Shown piece after piece: positions 1-7,362 of a DNA stretch of 30,798 nucleotides. Source of the stretch: Nemertoderma westbladi (taxonomy: Eukaryota > Xenacoelomorpha > Nemertodermatida > Nemertodermatidae); NCBI GenBank assembly GCA_032718475.1, contig JAUCBJ010005558.1:1-30798 (forward strand), written 5' to 3'. Position 1 is the first letter of the stretch; each line of letters starts with the position of its first letter. The position numbers and the translations under genes are program-made. Under the pieces are notes generated by a model, which worked only from the letters and a program-made list of their open reading frames with translations, had not been told where the DNA came from and did not search any database.

Positions 1-239
1 CAAGAATCCCGTTCAACACATGTAATCAGCAGTGAGACAGGATAATTTCAGTTCAGTAGCTCGGGATTGGTCGAAATCAGAACTAACTCAACGCAGGGCT
101 ATGGGTAACTGGGGCAACCTTCCCAAGCCGGCTGGCCAATCGAACAGCTCAGATCCCTCCTAAAGGATTCCAACGCCTTGGAGGGGGGAACTGGTTAGCA
201 AAGAAAACAAATCAGTCATATCCCAGAAAAACCTTTACA
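1..239 (-). repeat. Diverged inverted LTR fragment of the same BEL/Pao family
   Basis: Read on the minus strand, this stretch matches roughly the first 290 bases of the young LTR that starts at 499, with many substitutions and an internal deletion of about 60 bases. Shared landmarks are TTCAGTTCAGTAG, GGGGCAACCTTCCCAAGC and GGGGGAACTGGTTAGCAAAG. The terminus, complement of TGTAAA, falls at about 239. The fragment continues off the left edge. It is older than, and opposite in orientation to, the element at 499-14691, so the family has inserted here more than once. Confidence 0.75.
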
Positions 240-295
240 GTAGGTTTCAGAGTATTTTTAGCGTATGGGGGAAAAACTGGGTTGCGGGGCGAAGG

Positions 296-324
296 GCCAG
301 TTACATCCCACAGAAGCTTTTACA
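296..324 (-). repeat. Second short fragment of the inverted LTR terminus
   Basis: A short stretch, CATCCCACAGAAGCTTTTAC in its core, again resembles the reverse complement of the LTR start (TGTAAAAGCTTTTGTGGGAT). It lies between the longer inverted fragment (1-239) and the interrupted Gypsy pol sequence. Positions 240-295 between the two are unassigned. Confidence 0.5.
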
Positions 325-339
325 CGATTTGTCTTGGTT

Positions 340-498
340 GATTGTAATATTTGCTTGACACACCTTTCTAAAACATTGCACAATAACATCAATAATTTGT
401 GAATGTTTTTCTCACCCATTCCGACATCATCACAATCTTCAGATCTTCTGAATATTTAATCCAGTTAGTGCGCAGTCACCACGATAAGAGAAACGTCG
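340..498 (-). pseudogene. Ty3/Gypsy reverse transcriptase fragment, downstream half
   Basis: On the minus strand the translation, with two or three frame changes, gives CALTGLNIQKI and then DDVGMGEKNIH and LLCNVLERC. This is the palm segment around the catalytic DD pair and the following helix of a Ty3/Gypsy reverse transcriptase. It joins in order to the upstream half at 14697-15100: the sequence reads MGFVSTGD at one junction and resumes here after the 5-bp target duplication. The gene was already decayed (frameshifts, stops) and was then split by the BEL/Pao insertion. It is a dead copy with no function implied. Confidence 0.75.
494..498. repeat. Target-site duplication, left copy (CGTCG)
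   Basis: CGTCG directly precedes the TG of the 5' LTR and is repeated at 14692-14696 directly after the CA of the 3' LTR. Five bases is a usual BEL/Pao target duplication length. Removing the element and one copy rejoins the interrupted Gypsy reverse transcriptase. Confidence 0.85.
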
Positions 499-1701
499 TG
501 TAAAAGCTTTTGTGGGATAACTGATTCGTTTGCTTTGCTAACCAGTTCCCCCCAAGGCGCTGGAATACTCAAAAAGGGATCTCTAGCTCGAATAGTGCAA
601 GCTACCGGCTGATTGGCTGATTTGCTGTACGAAGGGATCTGGGCTATGTTCGATCGTCCAACCAGCTTGGGAAGGTTGCCCCATAGCCCTGCTTTCTGTA
701 TCTGCCAATAGGATTTGAGTTGGTTTTGATTTTGACCTATCACAGATCTACTGAACTGAATTTCCTATCTGTATGCTCATTCTCTGTGGTGGGTGAGATC
801 TTTGTAGAATAAGGGTAGCTGGTATTCTTATAGTTATTCTTATCAGTATTCAGTGTTGGTTATTCTAAGCCAGGAAGAACGGCTTTGGAGTATTTTTGTG
901 CTTTTCTGCTTTAGCCTTACACTAGTAGGCTTAATTATAAGGACATATATCCGTTATCTGCATACCGCAGTACTGCATACTGCAGTACTGCATACACTGC
1001 ATACTGTGTAACACTGTGCATACTTTATATTGTTATACTGCTATTTACTGTCAGTTCTTCATAATATGGTTGATGAATTATTATATTTGGAATAACGATA
1101 AATAATCCCGAAAACCCAATATTCTTGATATACCGAAGGTAAGAGAGAAGGGTTACATATAACGATTGTGACTTATGTTAAAGTGGTTTGAAGTGAATCT
1201 AATGTTATTTGATAGACCCTACATGAGTCGGTCTGTGTTCCTTTTATATGTGACTAAAATCAGTGGAGATCGGCAGATTATTGTGCAGTATTGTGCAGCA
1301 TTGTGTATGAGTGAGACTGATAACGAAGCATTTCCTAAAGAATGCGCCATATATGTGAATTATAACTAAGCCATATCGTTGTGAGTAGTTTAAGTCATAA
1401 CTCTGTTTATATAGATAGAGCGCCACGTCCTAAAGGAACTGTTAATATTCCCCGAAGGTGAATGATATTGTCAGAGATTGTATAATACTGTCAGTCGAAT
1501 AATACAGTAGGCTTACATAGCAATACGATTAAGCCGTCGAACCCAATCTCCCGGGTATATCCAGCGGGTGAATGATCGCGCACAGATTGGTTTCGACTAG
1601 TGTAGTGAATCAAATACTTGTCAGAGGCTAAAAGTGATTTATTATATAGAAGACATCCTAATTTGGCGGGTTGAACTGCCAAAGGTCTGAAAGCGCGAAC
1701 A
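499..1701 (+). repeat. 5' long terminal repeat
   Basis: This 1203-bp repeat begins TGTAAAAG and ends GCGCGAACA. It matches 13488-14691 base for base except near 1105 (T here, C in the 3' copy), an extra A in the 3' copy near position 1509 of this one, and near 1536 (G here, A there). It should contain the promoter and polyadenylation signals, but I could not place them with confidence. Positions 957-1010 contain short repeats built on GCAGTACTGCATAC. Reading frames on either strand inside it are not gene-like. Confidence 0.9.
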
Positions 1702-1880
1702 ATAACGGATATCTAGTCTGTATTGCAGTGTAGGCATTAAATACAGTTTAATATTGTTCTGGTAAGAACAATAACGGATATCTAGTCTGTATTGCAGTGT
1801 AGGCATTAAATACAGTTTAATATTGTTCTGGTAAGAACAATAACGGATATAGCTTCTGTATTGCAGTAGGCAATAAAGCT
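1701..1880 (+). repeat. 69-bp tandem repeat abutting the 5' LTR
   Basis: AATAACGGATAT recurs at 1701, 1770 and 1839, giving a 69-bp period with two near-perfect units and a third diverged partial unit. The first unit starts at the LTR edge. The bases GAACA that close the LTR also precede units two and three. No TGG-initial primer-binding site is obvious just after the LTR, where one is expected. Confidence 0.85.
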
Positions 1881-2115
1881 GAAGTACTGGCAACCGGTAC
1901 CCAGTAGGCCTGACTACCTAACCACCCGGACCGGTACCTACAGCAGTACAGGTACAGCAGTATTATTCGATTTGATTATTGTATACTGTAGGCTGCCAGG
2001 GGAATAGGGATTGATCACCCCTCATTCTTTTGTATAGTTTACTTGTTTCTGTCAAGTTTTATTTATTTGTAGGCCAGTATTGAGCAGAAGGCGTGCAAGC
2101 CTGCTCAGATTGTAC
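1881..2115. other. Retrotransposon leader, non-coding
   Basis: Between the 69-bp repeats and the 289-bp duplication I see only non-coding sequence, with ACCGGT and GTACAGGTACAG motifs. No ORF or RNA gene is apparent. Confidence 0.5.
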
Positions 2116-2695
2116 AGATAATTTGTAGGCTTGACTGTTGGCTAACTGTTGATTAGGTCTGAACGGATTACAGTGCATGTAGAGTGTATGTCCGATAAAG
2201 AACGGTTAGGAAGTAGGGGCAGCCAAAGCTGTAAGGTAAACCCCCAACTAAAGAATAATTCGTACTACTGGGTTAGAACGCATACTACCTAATCATTTCG
2301 GAGTCTGCATGTCCTGTAGTTTATTTAGGCTTGAGAGTAGTCTGCCATCGTTTAGTCTGTACTTTGTTAGTATAAGTCTGTACAGGTAGCGTATAATATT
2401 TATTTAGATAATTTGTAGGCTAGATAGTTGTCTGGCTGTTGTTGGGTCTGAACGGATTGCAGTGTGTGTGGATCATCTGTCCGATAAAGAACGGTTAGGA
2501 AGTAGGGGCAGCCAAAGCTGTAAGGTAAACCCCCATCTAAAGAATAAGTCGTACTACTGGGTTAGAACGCATACTACCTAACCATTTCGGAGTCTGCATG
2601 TCCTGTAGTTTATTTAGGCTTGATAGTAGTCTGTCAGTATTTGGTCTGCATTTTGTTTGAGTGGTTTGTACGCGTAGCGTAATATTTATTATTCA
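2116..2695 (+). repeat. 289-bp tandem duplication in the leader with a conserved hairpin core
   Basis: Two head-to-tail copies begin near 2116 and 2406; GTCCGATAAAGAACGG occurs at 2190 and again 289 bp later. The middle of each unit, about 150 bp, is almost unchanged, while the edges have diverged. The core can fold: GGGG, then CAGC-CAAA-GCTG, then CCCC, the inner stem nested in the outer one. Being in the 5' untranslated leader upstream of gag, it could be a packaging or translation element, but that is inference. Confidence 0.8.
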
Positions 2696-3630
2696 GAGTT
2701 TATGCGATTATTCGCAACATTCATTCCCCAAGTTTGTTCCTACAATAATTGTGTTTGTTATACATACCGTTATAGTTAAACTAACCCCGGTACTATACGG
2801 GCTGCTCGGCGTAGGTAAAGACTGGTGATTTTGTGCACCGGTCACTCCAGCAGATGCCGTGGTTCTTTTAACTGTTCAAGTATATTTAACTACTGATTAT
2901 CTGTTGTACAAGTACTCGTACCTAATTTAGGGTTTAGTGTACAGTGCTTTCCGAAAGTAATTAGTGTAGGCATTATATTTGTGTTGTAAAGTGGTTGATA
3001 GGCACGTTCGATTAGCTCTATTAACTTCTAGGTAGGAACACTCCGTGATACATAACGTAGTACCTATAGCGATACGGCTATAGGTCGTCAGGCGGTGGTA
3101 TTTTCCTATCTGGACAACGCAGTGTATTTACTACTACGTATTATTTTCAAATACCGCAGTACCCTGTCCGTTGTAATAACCAGATTTCTAACCCTTTGTT
3201 AGGCTGGTTTGTAGACTTCTTGTAAAATTACCCTGAAAATTCGTATTTTGTGTTTTTTGTAAATTTTTGTGTTTATTTAGAGATTGTAATCTCACCCGAA
3301 TTGTACGTAATTTGTAGTATTAAGTAACTTAGGTAAATTAGCATTATTTGTTTTAGTGTCCTATAAGTAACACTTCACTGAAAGCGCACCGCTTTGTGTA
3401 GTGATTACGCCCCAGAAATAATAACATTTATTTCAAACATTGACAAAACCCATTAAAACGGGTATATATATTATAAATCAACTCAAACGATTTATAAATA
3501 GTAGGCCTGCCATACAACAATTAGGTCTCAATATCAGTTGGACTACTGCTTAAATAACGGTAATAAAGTAAGTTAAAGTAACCAAGTAACCCTTAAAATT
3601 CAGAAATTCAATTATTCTAAAATAATTGAC
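2696..3630. other. Retrotransposon leader, AT-rich, no gene seen
   Basis: This stretch is AT-rich with many stops in all frames. A possible small hairpin lies near 3450 (CCCATTAAAACGGG). No conserved coding or RNA feature was recognised. Confidence 0.5.
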
Positions 3631-3890
3631 ATACCGGTATTTACAATAGGCTTATTATATTTATTTCTATAAATTTTAGGTTGAAATCATACTGGTATTC
3701 TGTAATTAATTCTCGTCTGTAATTATACTTATATATATACATTATAAGTGTAAGCTGTATACCGGTATTCACGATAGGCCTATTATATATTTATATATAT
3801 TTGTGCTAAAATTATATACCGGTTTCTGTGAAAAACCTAGTCTGTAATAATACTTATATATATACCATAAGCATACCGGTATTCTAATAT
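3631..3890 (+). repeat. Degenerate ~126-bp tandem repeat
   Basis: Two diverged units each carry ATACCGGTATT followed by ATAGGC(C)T and TATTATAT, then a CTGTAAT-ATACTTATATATATAC segment. They start near 3631 and 3757; a third start appears near 3872. The repeat is AT-rich and non-coding. Confidence 0.6.
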
Positions 3891-4015
3891 TATATATATC
3901 ACGCTACACTGAGTAGCAGTATCGGTAATTAATTACTAGGCTAGCAGTTAATACTGAATTACTAGACTTGCTTGGACTGTAATATAGCAGTAGGCATTCA
4001 ACTGTACAACCAAAC

Positions 4016-4183
4016 ATGTCTGACTCACAACAAACATTGTCAGATATTCTCTTAGAGGGTGTTAGAATGAGTATTAGACTTAGACAGCGTCTTAAAAGGA
4101 TCTGTGACCAAGATCAAGTATGGAACATCCCAGACCAAAGTCTAAGTCCCCTCCTACTGTGCGAAAGATCATCCCTCAAGTAG
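4016..4183 (+). CDS. Short ORF overlapping the gag start
   Basis: An ATG at 4016 opens a 55-codon frame beginning MSDSQQTLSDILLEGVRM and ending at TAG 4181-4183. It overlaps the gag ATG at 4120 by 64 bases in a different frame. Its N-terminus reads like a genuine protein start: polar, then an amphipathic LRQRLKRI stretch. It may be an upstream ORF that tunes gag translation, or the original gag N-terminus cut off by a frameshift. No family was recognised. Confidence 0.4.
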   Translation: MSDSQQTLSDILLEGVRMSIRLRQRLKRICDQDQVWNIPDQSLSPLLLCERSSLK

Positions 4184-7134
4184 TAGTATCAGACACTAGG
4201 CTAGTCCAACATCGTAGGTCTATCATAGGCACTCGAGCTCAGGTCAAGCGGGACCAAGAAGCAGCGGAACCGCAACAACCCGCGAGCCAAGAACTTACTT
4301 CTCAACGGCCTGATAGCTCCAGTAGTTCGGATACTGTTGAGCGGACGCCCGAACGCGGAGCGAAGATGGCGGATAAGGTTTATGATGAGCGGCCAACCTA
4401 TGAAGAATCAACCGACGCCACTTCTTCTCAAGAAGAAAGCGAAGTGACAGCAGAGAAACCGCATAAGAGGGATGCTATTGACATCTATCTGTCAGACTAT
4501 CAACGCTTTGTAGGAGATGAAGAGTTGAGGAGAAGGCTGGAGGGGCTTAGCCCTAATAGTGAAGGAACCAAGCTTGTGTTGGATGCCATCGATGCGGAAA
4601 TGTTAGCTGCGAACCAAGCTAAATTTGATGAACTCCTCCGCATCACTAGAGTCCAAGAAGAGCAAGTAAAGAAAAAACTTATAGAAGACAGAAAGGCGGC
4701 GGCAGTAGCAGCAGCCGTGGCAGCGGCAGAAGCTGAAAGAAAAGCGGCCGAAGTGGAAAGAAAGGCGGCAGCGGCAGCGGCCGAAGTGGAAAGAAAGGCG
4801 GCAGCGGCAGAGGCCGAAGCGGAAAGAAAGGCTGCAGAGGCAGTGGCAGAAGCAGAACGGAGAGCGGCTGAAGAAACCACCCAACTAGAATTGGAAAACA
4901 TTCAGGAGAATCAAGACTGCATAAATAAACAGTTAACAGCTAGTCAAATGCATATGATGGGTCGATCTACTCCCAAAAGACAGGGATATACATCATCTGA
5001 GGAAGGCGATACCACCGATACTGAAGGCAAAGGAAATAGATCTCGTCTAAGCAGACGTAGAAAAACATCCCACCATCAGAAATTGCCTGATTTGCCTCCA
5101 GCTGTTAGAAGGCAACTAAATAACACCAACTTAGGTAGTACAGAACCCACAGACCAAATAATTAAAATAGAAAGACTCCCTACTATAGTAGATGAGCCGG
5201 AAATAATTAGGCCTGTTCTTGAAATCACCCCTTCGGTGATAGACACACCTGTGCTCCCTGAAGTTACCTCTAAATTCCCTCTGCACAGCACTAAGCTACC
5301 TGTGCCCAGTAGAACAGCCCATGAGACAGTTCAGGTCCTGGACCCCGAGCGAAATATTCATGATTTGTCGCCCGTTGTCCCTCGTCCGCCCGCTACAACG
5401 TTGGCGACTCCCGCTTCGGCGGTCGAATGGGTGGATGGGAGACGGCGGGGGATGGATCTCCTGCTCGGGCAGATGCAGGAGACCGTTCAGCAATTCAAGG
5501 GCACAGTAAGGGAAAGTAGGTTAGAGTTGCAAGAAGTGCAGCAAAGTATCGCGCTAGAACGCAATAAATTAGTAAATTTACAAAAGGGTATATCACCACC
5601 CCCTGTAACAATGTGTCAACCCGTTAGGTCTGAAGTATCCCATGCGCAAGGTGTGGAGCCTACACGCATCTATACTGCTAGCGAAGTAGAAACTCCTATA
5701 GTAAACCCTATTAAGGGTAATTATAAACCTGTTGATAATGATATCTCATCTAGACTTGATAATAATCCGAGAAACTTATATACCGATAATTCTCTATTCA
5801 ATAATACGATGGCCCAAGAAAGTTTTACACGTCAAATGGCTAGAACCGAAGCCCGGCAAGCGGTAAAGGTGGGAGAGATCGTCAAGTTCAATGGAGATGA
5901 GATGAAATGGTTACCTTTTAATGAATATTATAAAGATAACGTTCAGAACTCTGTAGTATCTAATGGAGAGAAACTTAGATTCCTCATCGAGTGCTTGGAA
6001 GGATCTCCCAAGTTAATGGTGTTAAAGTTTATTGGACATCCAGATGGATTAAGACAAGTTTGGGATACACTAAACATCAGGTATGGTAATAAGACTAACA
6101 TAGCTAGGTATTTATATGCGAAATTAATGGCGCCCCGAAAGTTTCTTAGCAGCGGGATTATAGAATTTTCCGATGAGATTCAGGAGATCTGTAGACAGCT
6201 AGATTGGTTAGGTAAGTCTCATGAATACCAGAACTCTATGGTTGTAGGAGCCTTAGCATCTACTTTACCAAAGGGTGGAGTAGGTACACACTGGGACAAG
6301 AAGGTGTTATATATGATGGAACAGCAACAACGAGACCCTACCATGGCTGATCTCATGTCATTCTTGGATAGCGAGGTGAAATTACAGCTCATAAAGCAGT
6401 CCAGAGAGAAGACAGCGGAAAGTAAGGTAAGTGAGAAACCCGTTTCTAGGAGAAGGGTAACACCAGTATGTTATACCGACGACGGTGAAAGCCAAACCTC
6501 TCAAGGAGAGGACAGCGGGAAAGACACTGACAGGTCTTATTATGTCAATAAAATGCCTAAAGATCAGGTAAGTAAATCCAAGTCTCGACCCAATGACAGA
6601 AGGGAACCGGTACAAAAAACCCCTCCTACGTCTCCTAAAAGAATTCAGGTGAGAAAGCCCGAGGAAAGAACAAGTGTGCACCACATAGCACAGGTTAAAG
6701 TAAGTAACATCAAGCCGAAATGTGTGCTGTGCGACGGGCCCCACCGTTTAAATGCGTGTGATAAATTCCTGAGGAAATCACTAAAGGATAGACGTGAAGT
6801 CATGTGGGATAAGCGGTTGTGTTATAATTGCCTCAGACGAGGACACCAACGGCGAACCTGTTACTCCGACGCAAGGTGTGCAAAGTGCGGCGCAAAACAT
6901 CATATCTTGTTGCACACGGAATTCGAACGAAACAGCCCGAGTCAGGTAAGTGAGTCCGAACTACATGTCCAATTCAGTGATGTGAACGACACTGATCAAT
7001 CTGAGATGGAAGGATTCTATACGGACGAGTTCTCCGACGAAAACGAATCCTGTTACTTAATAAACACCACCGCAGTGTATCGAGCACTCGTGCATGAGAA
7101 AGACACAGGGAAAGCGCTCGTTGAGTTTGGTTAG
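4120..7134 (+). CDS. BEL/Pao Gag polyprotein (DUF1759-like, CCHC knuckles)
   Basis: This 1004-residue Gag would form the virus-like particle and bind element RNA in the cytoplasm. Residues 1-180 are charged and look disordered. Residues about 184-260 are an Ala/Glu/Lys/Arg-rich coiled coil built of repeated AAAEVERKA-like units. A second coiled coil (about 445-490) precedes a DUF1759-like capsid region (about 585-745, starting IVKFNGDEMKWLPF). Three cysteine-rich arrays follow: C868-x2-C-x3-H-x4-C, C901-x2-C-x4-H-x4-C and CAKCGAKHH. The length is large for the family because of the added coiled coils. The frame stops just before the antisense DNAJC13 block, so a Gag-Pol fusion cannot be read directly. 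The start at 4120 is the first in-frame ATG. Confidence 0.88.
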   Translation: MEHPRPKSKSPPTVRKIIPQVVVSDTRLVQHRRSIIGTRAQVKRDQEAAEPQQPASQELTSQRPDSSSSSDTVERTPERGAKMADKVYDERPTYEESTDATSSQEESEVTAEKPHKRDAIDIYLSDYQRFVGDEELRRRLEGLSPNSEGTKLVLDAIDAEMLAANQAKFDELLRITRVQEEQVKKKLIEDRKAAAVAAAVAAAEAERKAAEVERKAAAAAAEVERKAAAAEAEAERKAAEAVAEAERRAAEETTQLELENIQENQDCINKQLTASQMHMMGRSTPKRQGYTSSEEGDTTDTEGKGNRSRLSRRRKTSHHQKLPDLPPAVRRQLNNTNLGSTEPTDQIIKIERLPTIVDEPEIIRPVLEITPSVIDTPVLPEVTSKFPLHSTKLPVPSRTAHETVQVLDPERNIHDLSPVVPRPPATTLATPASAVEWVDGRRRGMDLLLGQMQETVQQFKGTVRESRLELQEVQQSIALERNKLVNLQKGISPPPVTMCQPVRSEVSHAQGVEPTRIYTASEVETPIVNPIKGNYKPVDNDISSRLDNNPRNLYTDNSLFNNTMAQESFTRQMARTEARQAVKVGEIVKFNGDEMKWLPFNEYYKDNVQNSVVSNGEKLRFLIECLEGSPKLMVLKFIGHPDGLRQVWDTLNIRYGNKTNIARYLYAKLMAPRKFLSSGIIEFSDEIQEICRQLDWLGKSHEYQNSMVVGALASTLPKGGVGTHWDKKVLYMMEQQQRDPTMADLMSFLDSEVKLQLIKQSREKTAESKVSEKPVSRRRVTPVCYTDDGESQTSQGEDSGKDTDRSYYVNKMPKDQVSKSKSRPNDRREPVQKTPPTSPKRIQVRKPEERTSVHHIAQVKVSNIKPKCVLCDGPHRLNACDKFLRKSLKDRREVMWDKRLCYNCLRRGHQRRTCYSDARCAKCGAKHHILLHTEFERNSPSQVSESELHVQFSDVNDTDQSEMEGFYTDEFSDENESCYLINTTAVYRALVHEKDTGKALVEFG
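6424..6955 (+). promoter_or_regulatory. Cluster of consensus 5' splice-site motifs in gag
   Basis: Within about 530 bases of the gag ORF there are AAGGTAAGTGAG (near 6426), CAGGTAAGTAAA (near 6566), CAGGTGAGAAAG (near 6646), AAAGTAAGTAAC (near 6697) and CAGGTAAGTGAG (near 6943). A further CAGGTGAGTGAA lies in the protease frame near 9528. Most are read in the same codon phase and give repeated Gln-Val-Ser or similar. They could be real donors or U1 binding sites, or a peptide motif that happens to encode donor consensus. Confidence 0.45.
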
Positions 7135-7362
7135 TTAGTTTGTTTGAAGGGTTTGTTTGGTTTGGTTGTCAGAAGGTTTGTTAGTTAGTTAAACAATGTA
7201 AACAACAAATAACATTAATCATTACGGAAAAAGATAGAAAATAATGGAACATAAGTTTCTGAAACAGCAATAAGAATAACTATTTCAAAGATTATTGATA
7301 TTTATTTACCTGAGAACCAAGGAAATCGATCGTAGTTCAAGCACATGATAAGGTTCTACTTA
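7135..7362 (-). other. Apparent intron remnant beside the captured DNAJC13 segment
   Basis: On the minus strand GTAAGTAG (7363-7356) follows the DNAJC13 coding homology, and from there to the end of gag the sequence is AT-rich and non-coding. The switch from GC-rich coding sequence to AT-rich sequence at a consensus 5' splice site suggests the first 200 or so bases of a host intron. Part of it near 7134-7190 is a TTTGGTT/TTAGTTAG-rich stretch that could belong to the retroelement instead. Confidence 0.5.

Noticed and set aside
465-743. Minus-strand ORF starting MIGQNQNQ, present also at 13406-13732
   Set aside because: It is duplicated only because it lies in the two LTRs. It has no protein signature and its extension differs outside the LTR.
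1175-1426. Small ORFs on both strands inside the LTRs (also at 14164-14415)
   Set aside because: Short, overlapping on opposite strands, LTR-internal and without recognisable domains.
2190-2640. tRNA-like structure in the duplicated leader
   Set aside because: The nested stem is suggestive but no T-loop GTTCGA motif, cloverleaf or A/B box pair could be placed.
4500-4901. Minus-strand Ala/Ser-rich ORFs
   Set aside because: Shadows of the repetitive alanine-rich coiled coil of gag.
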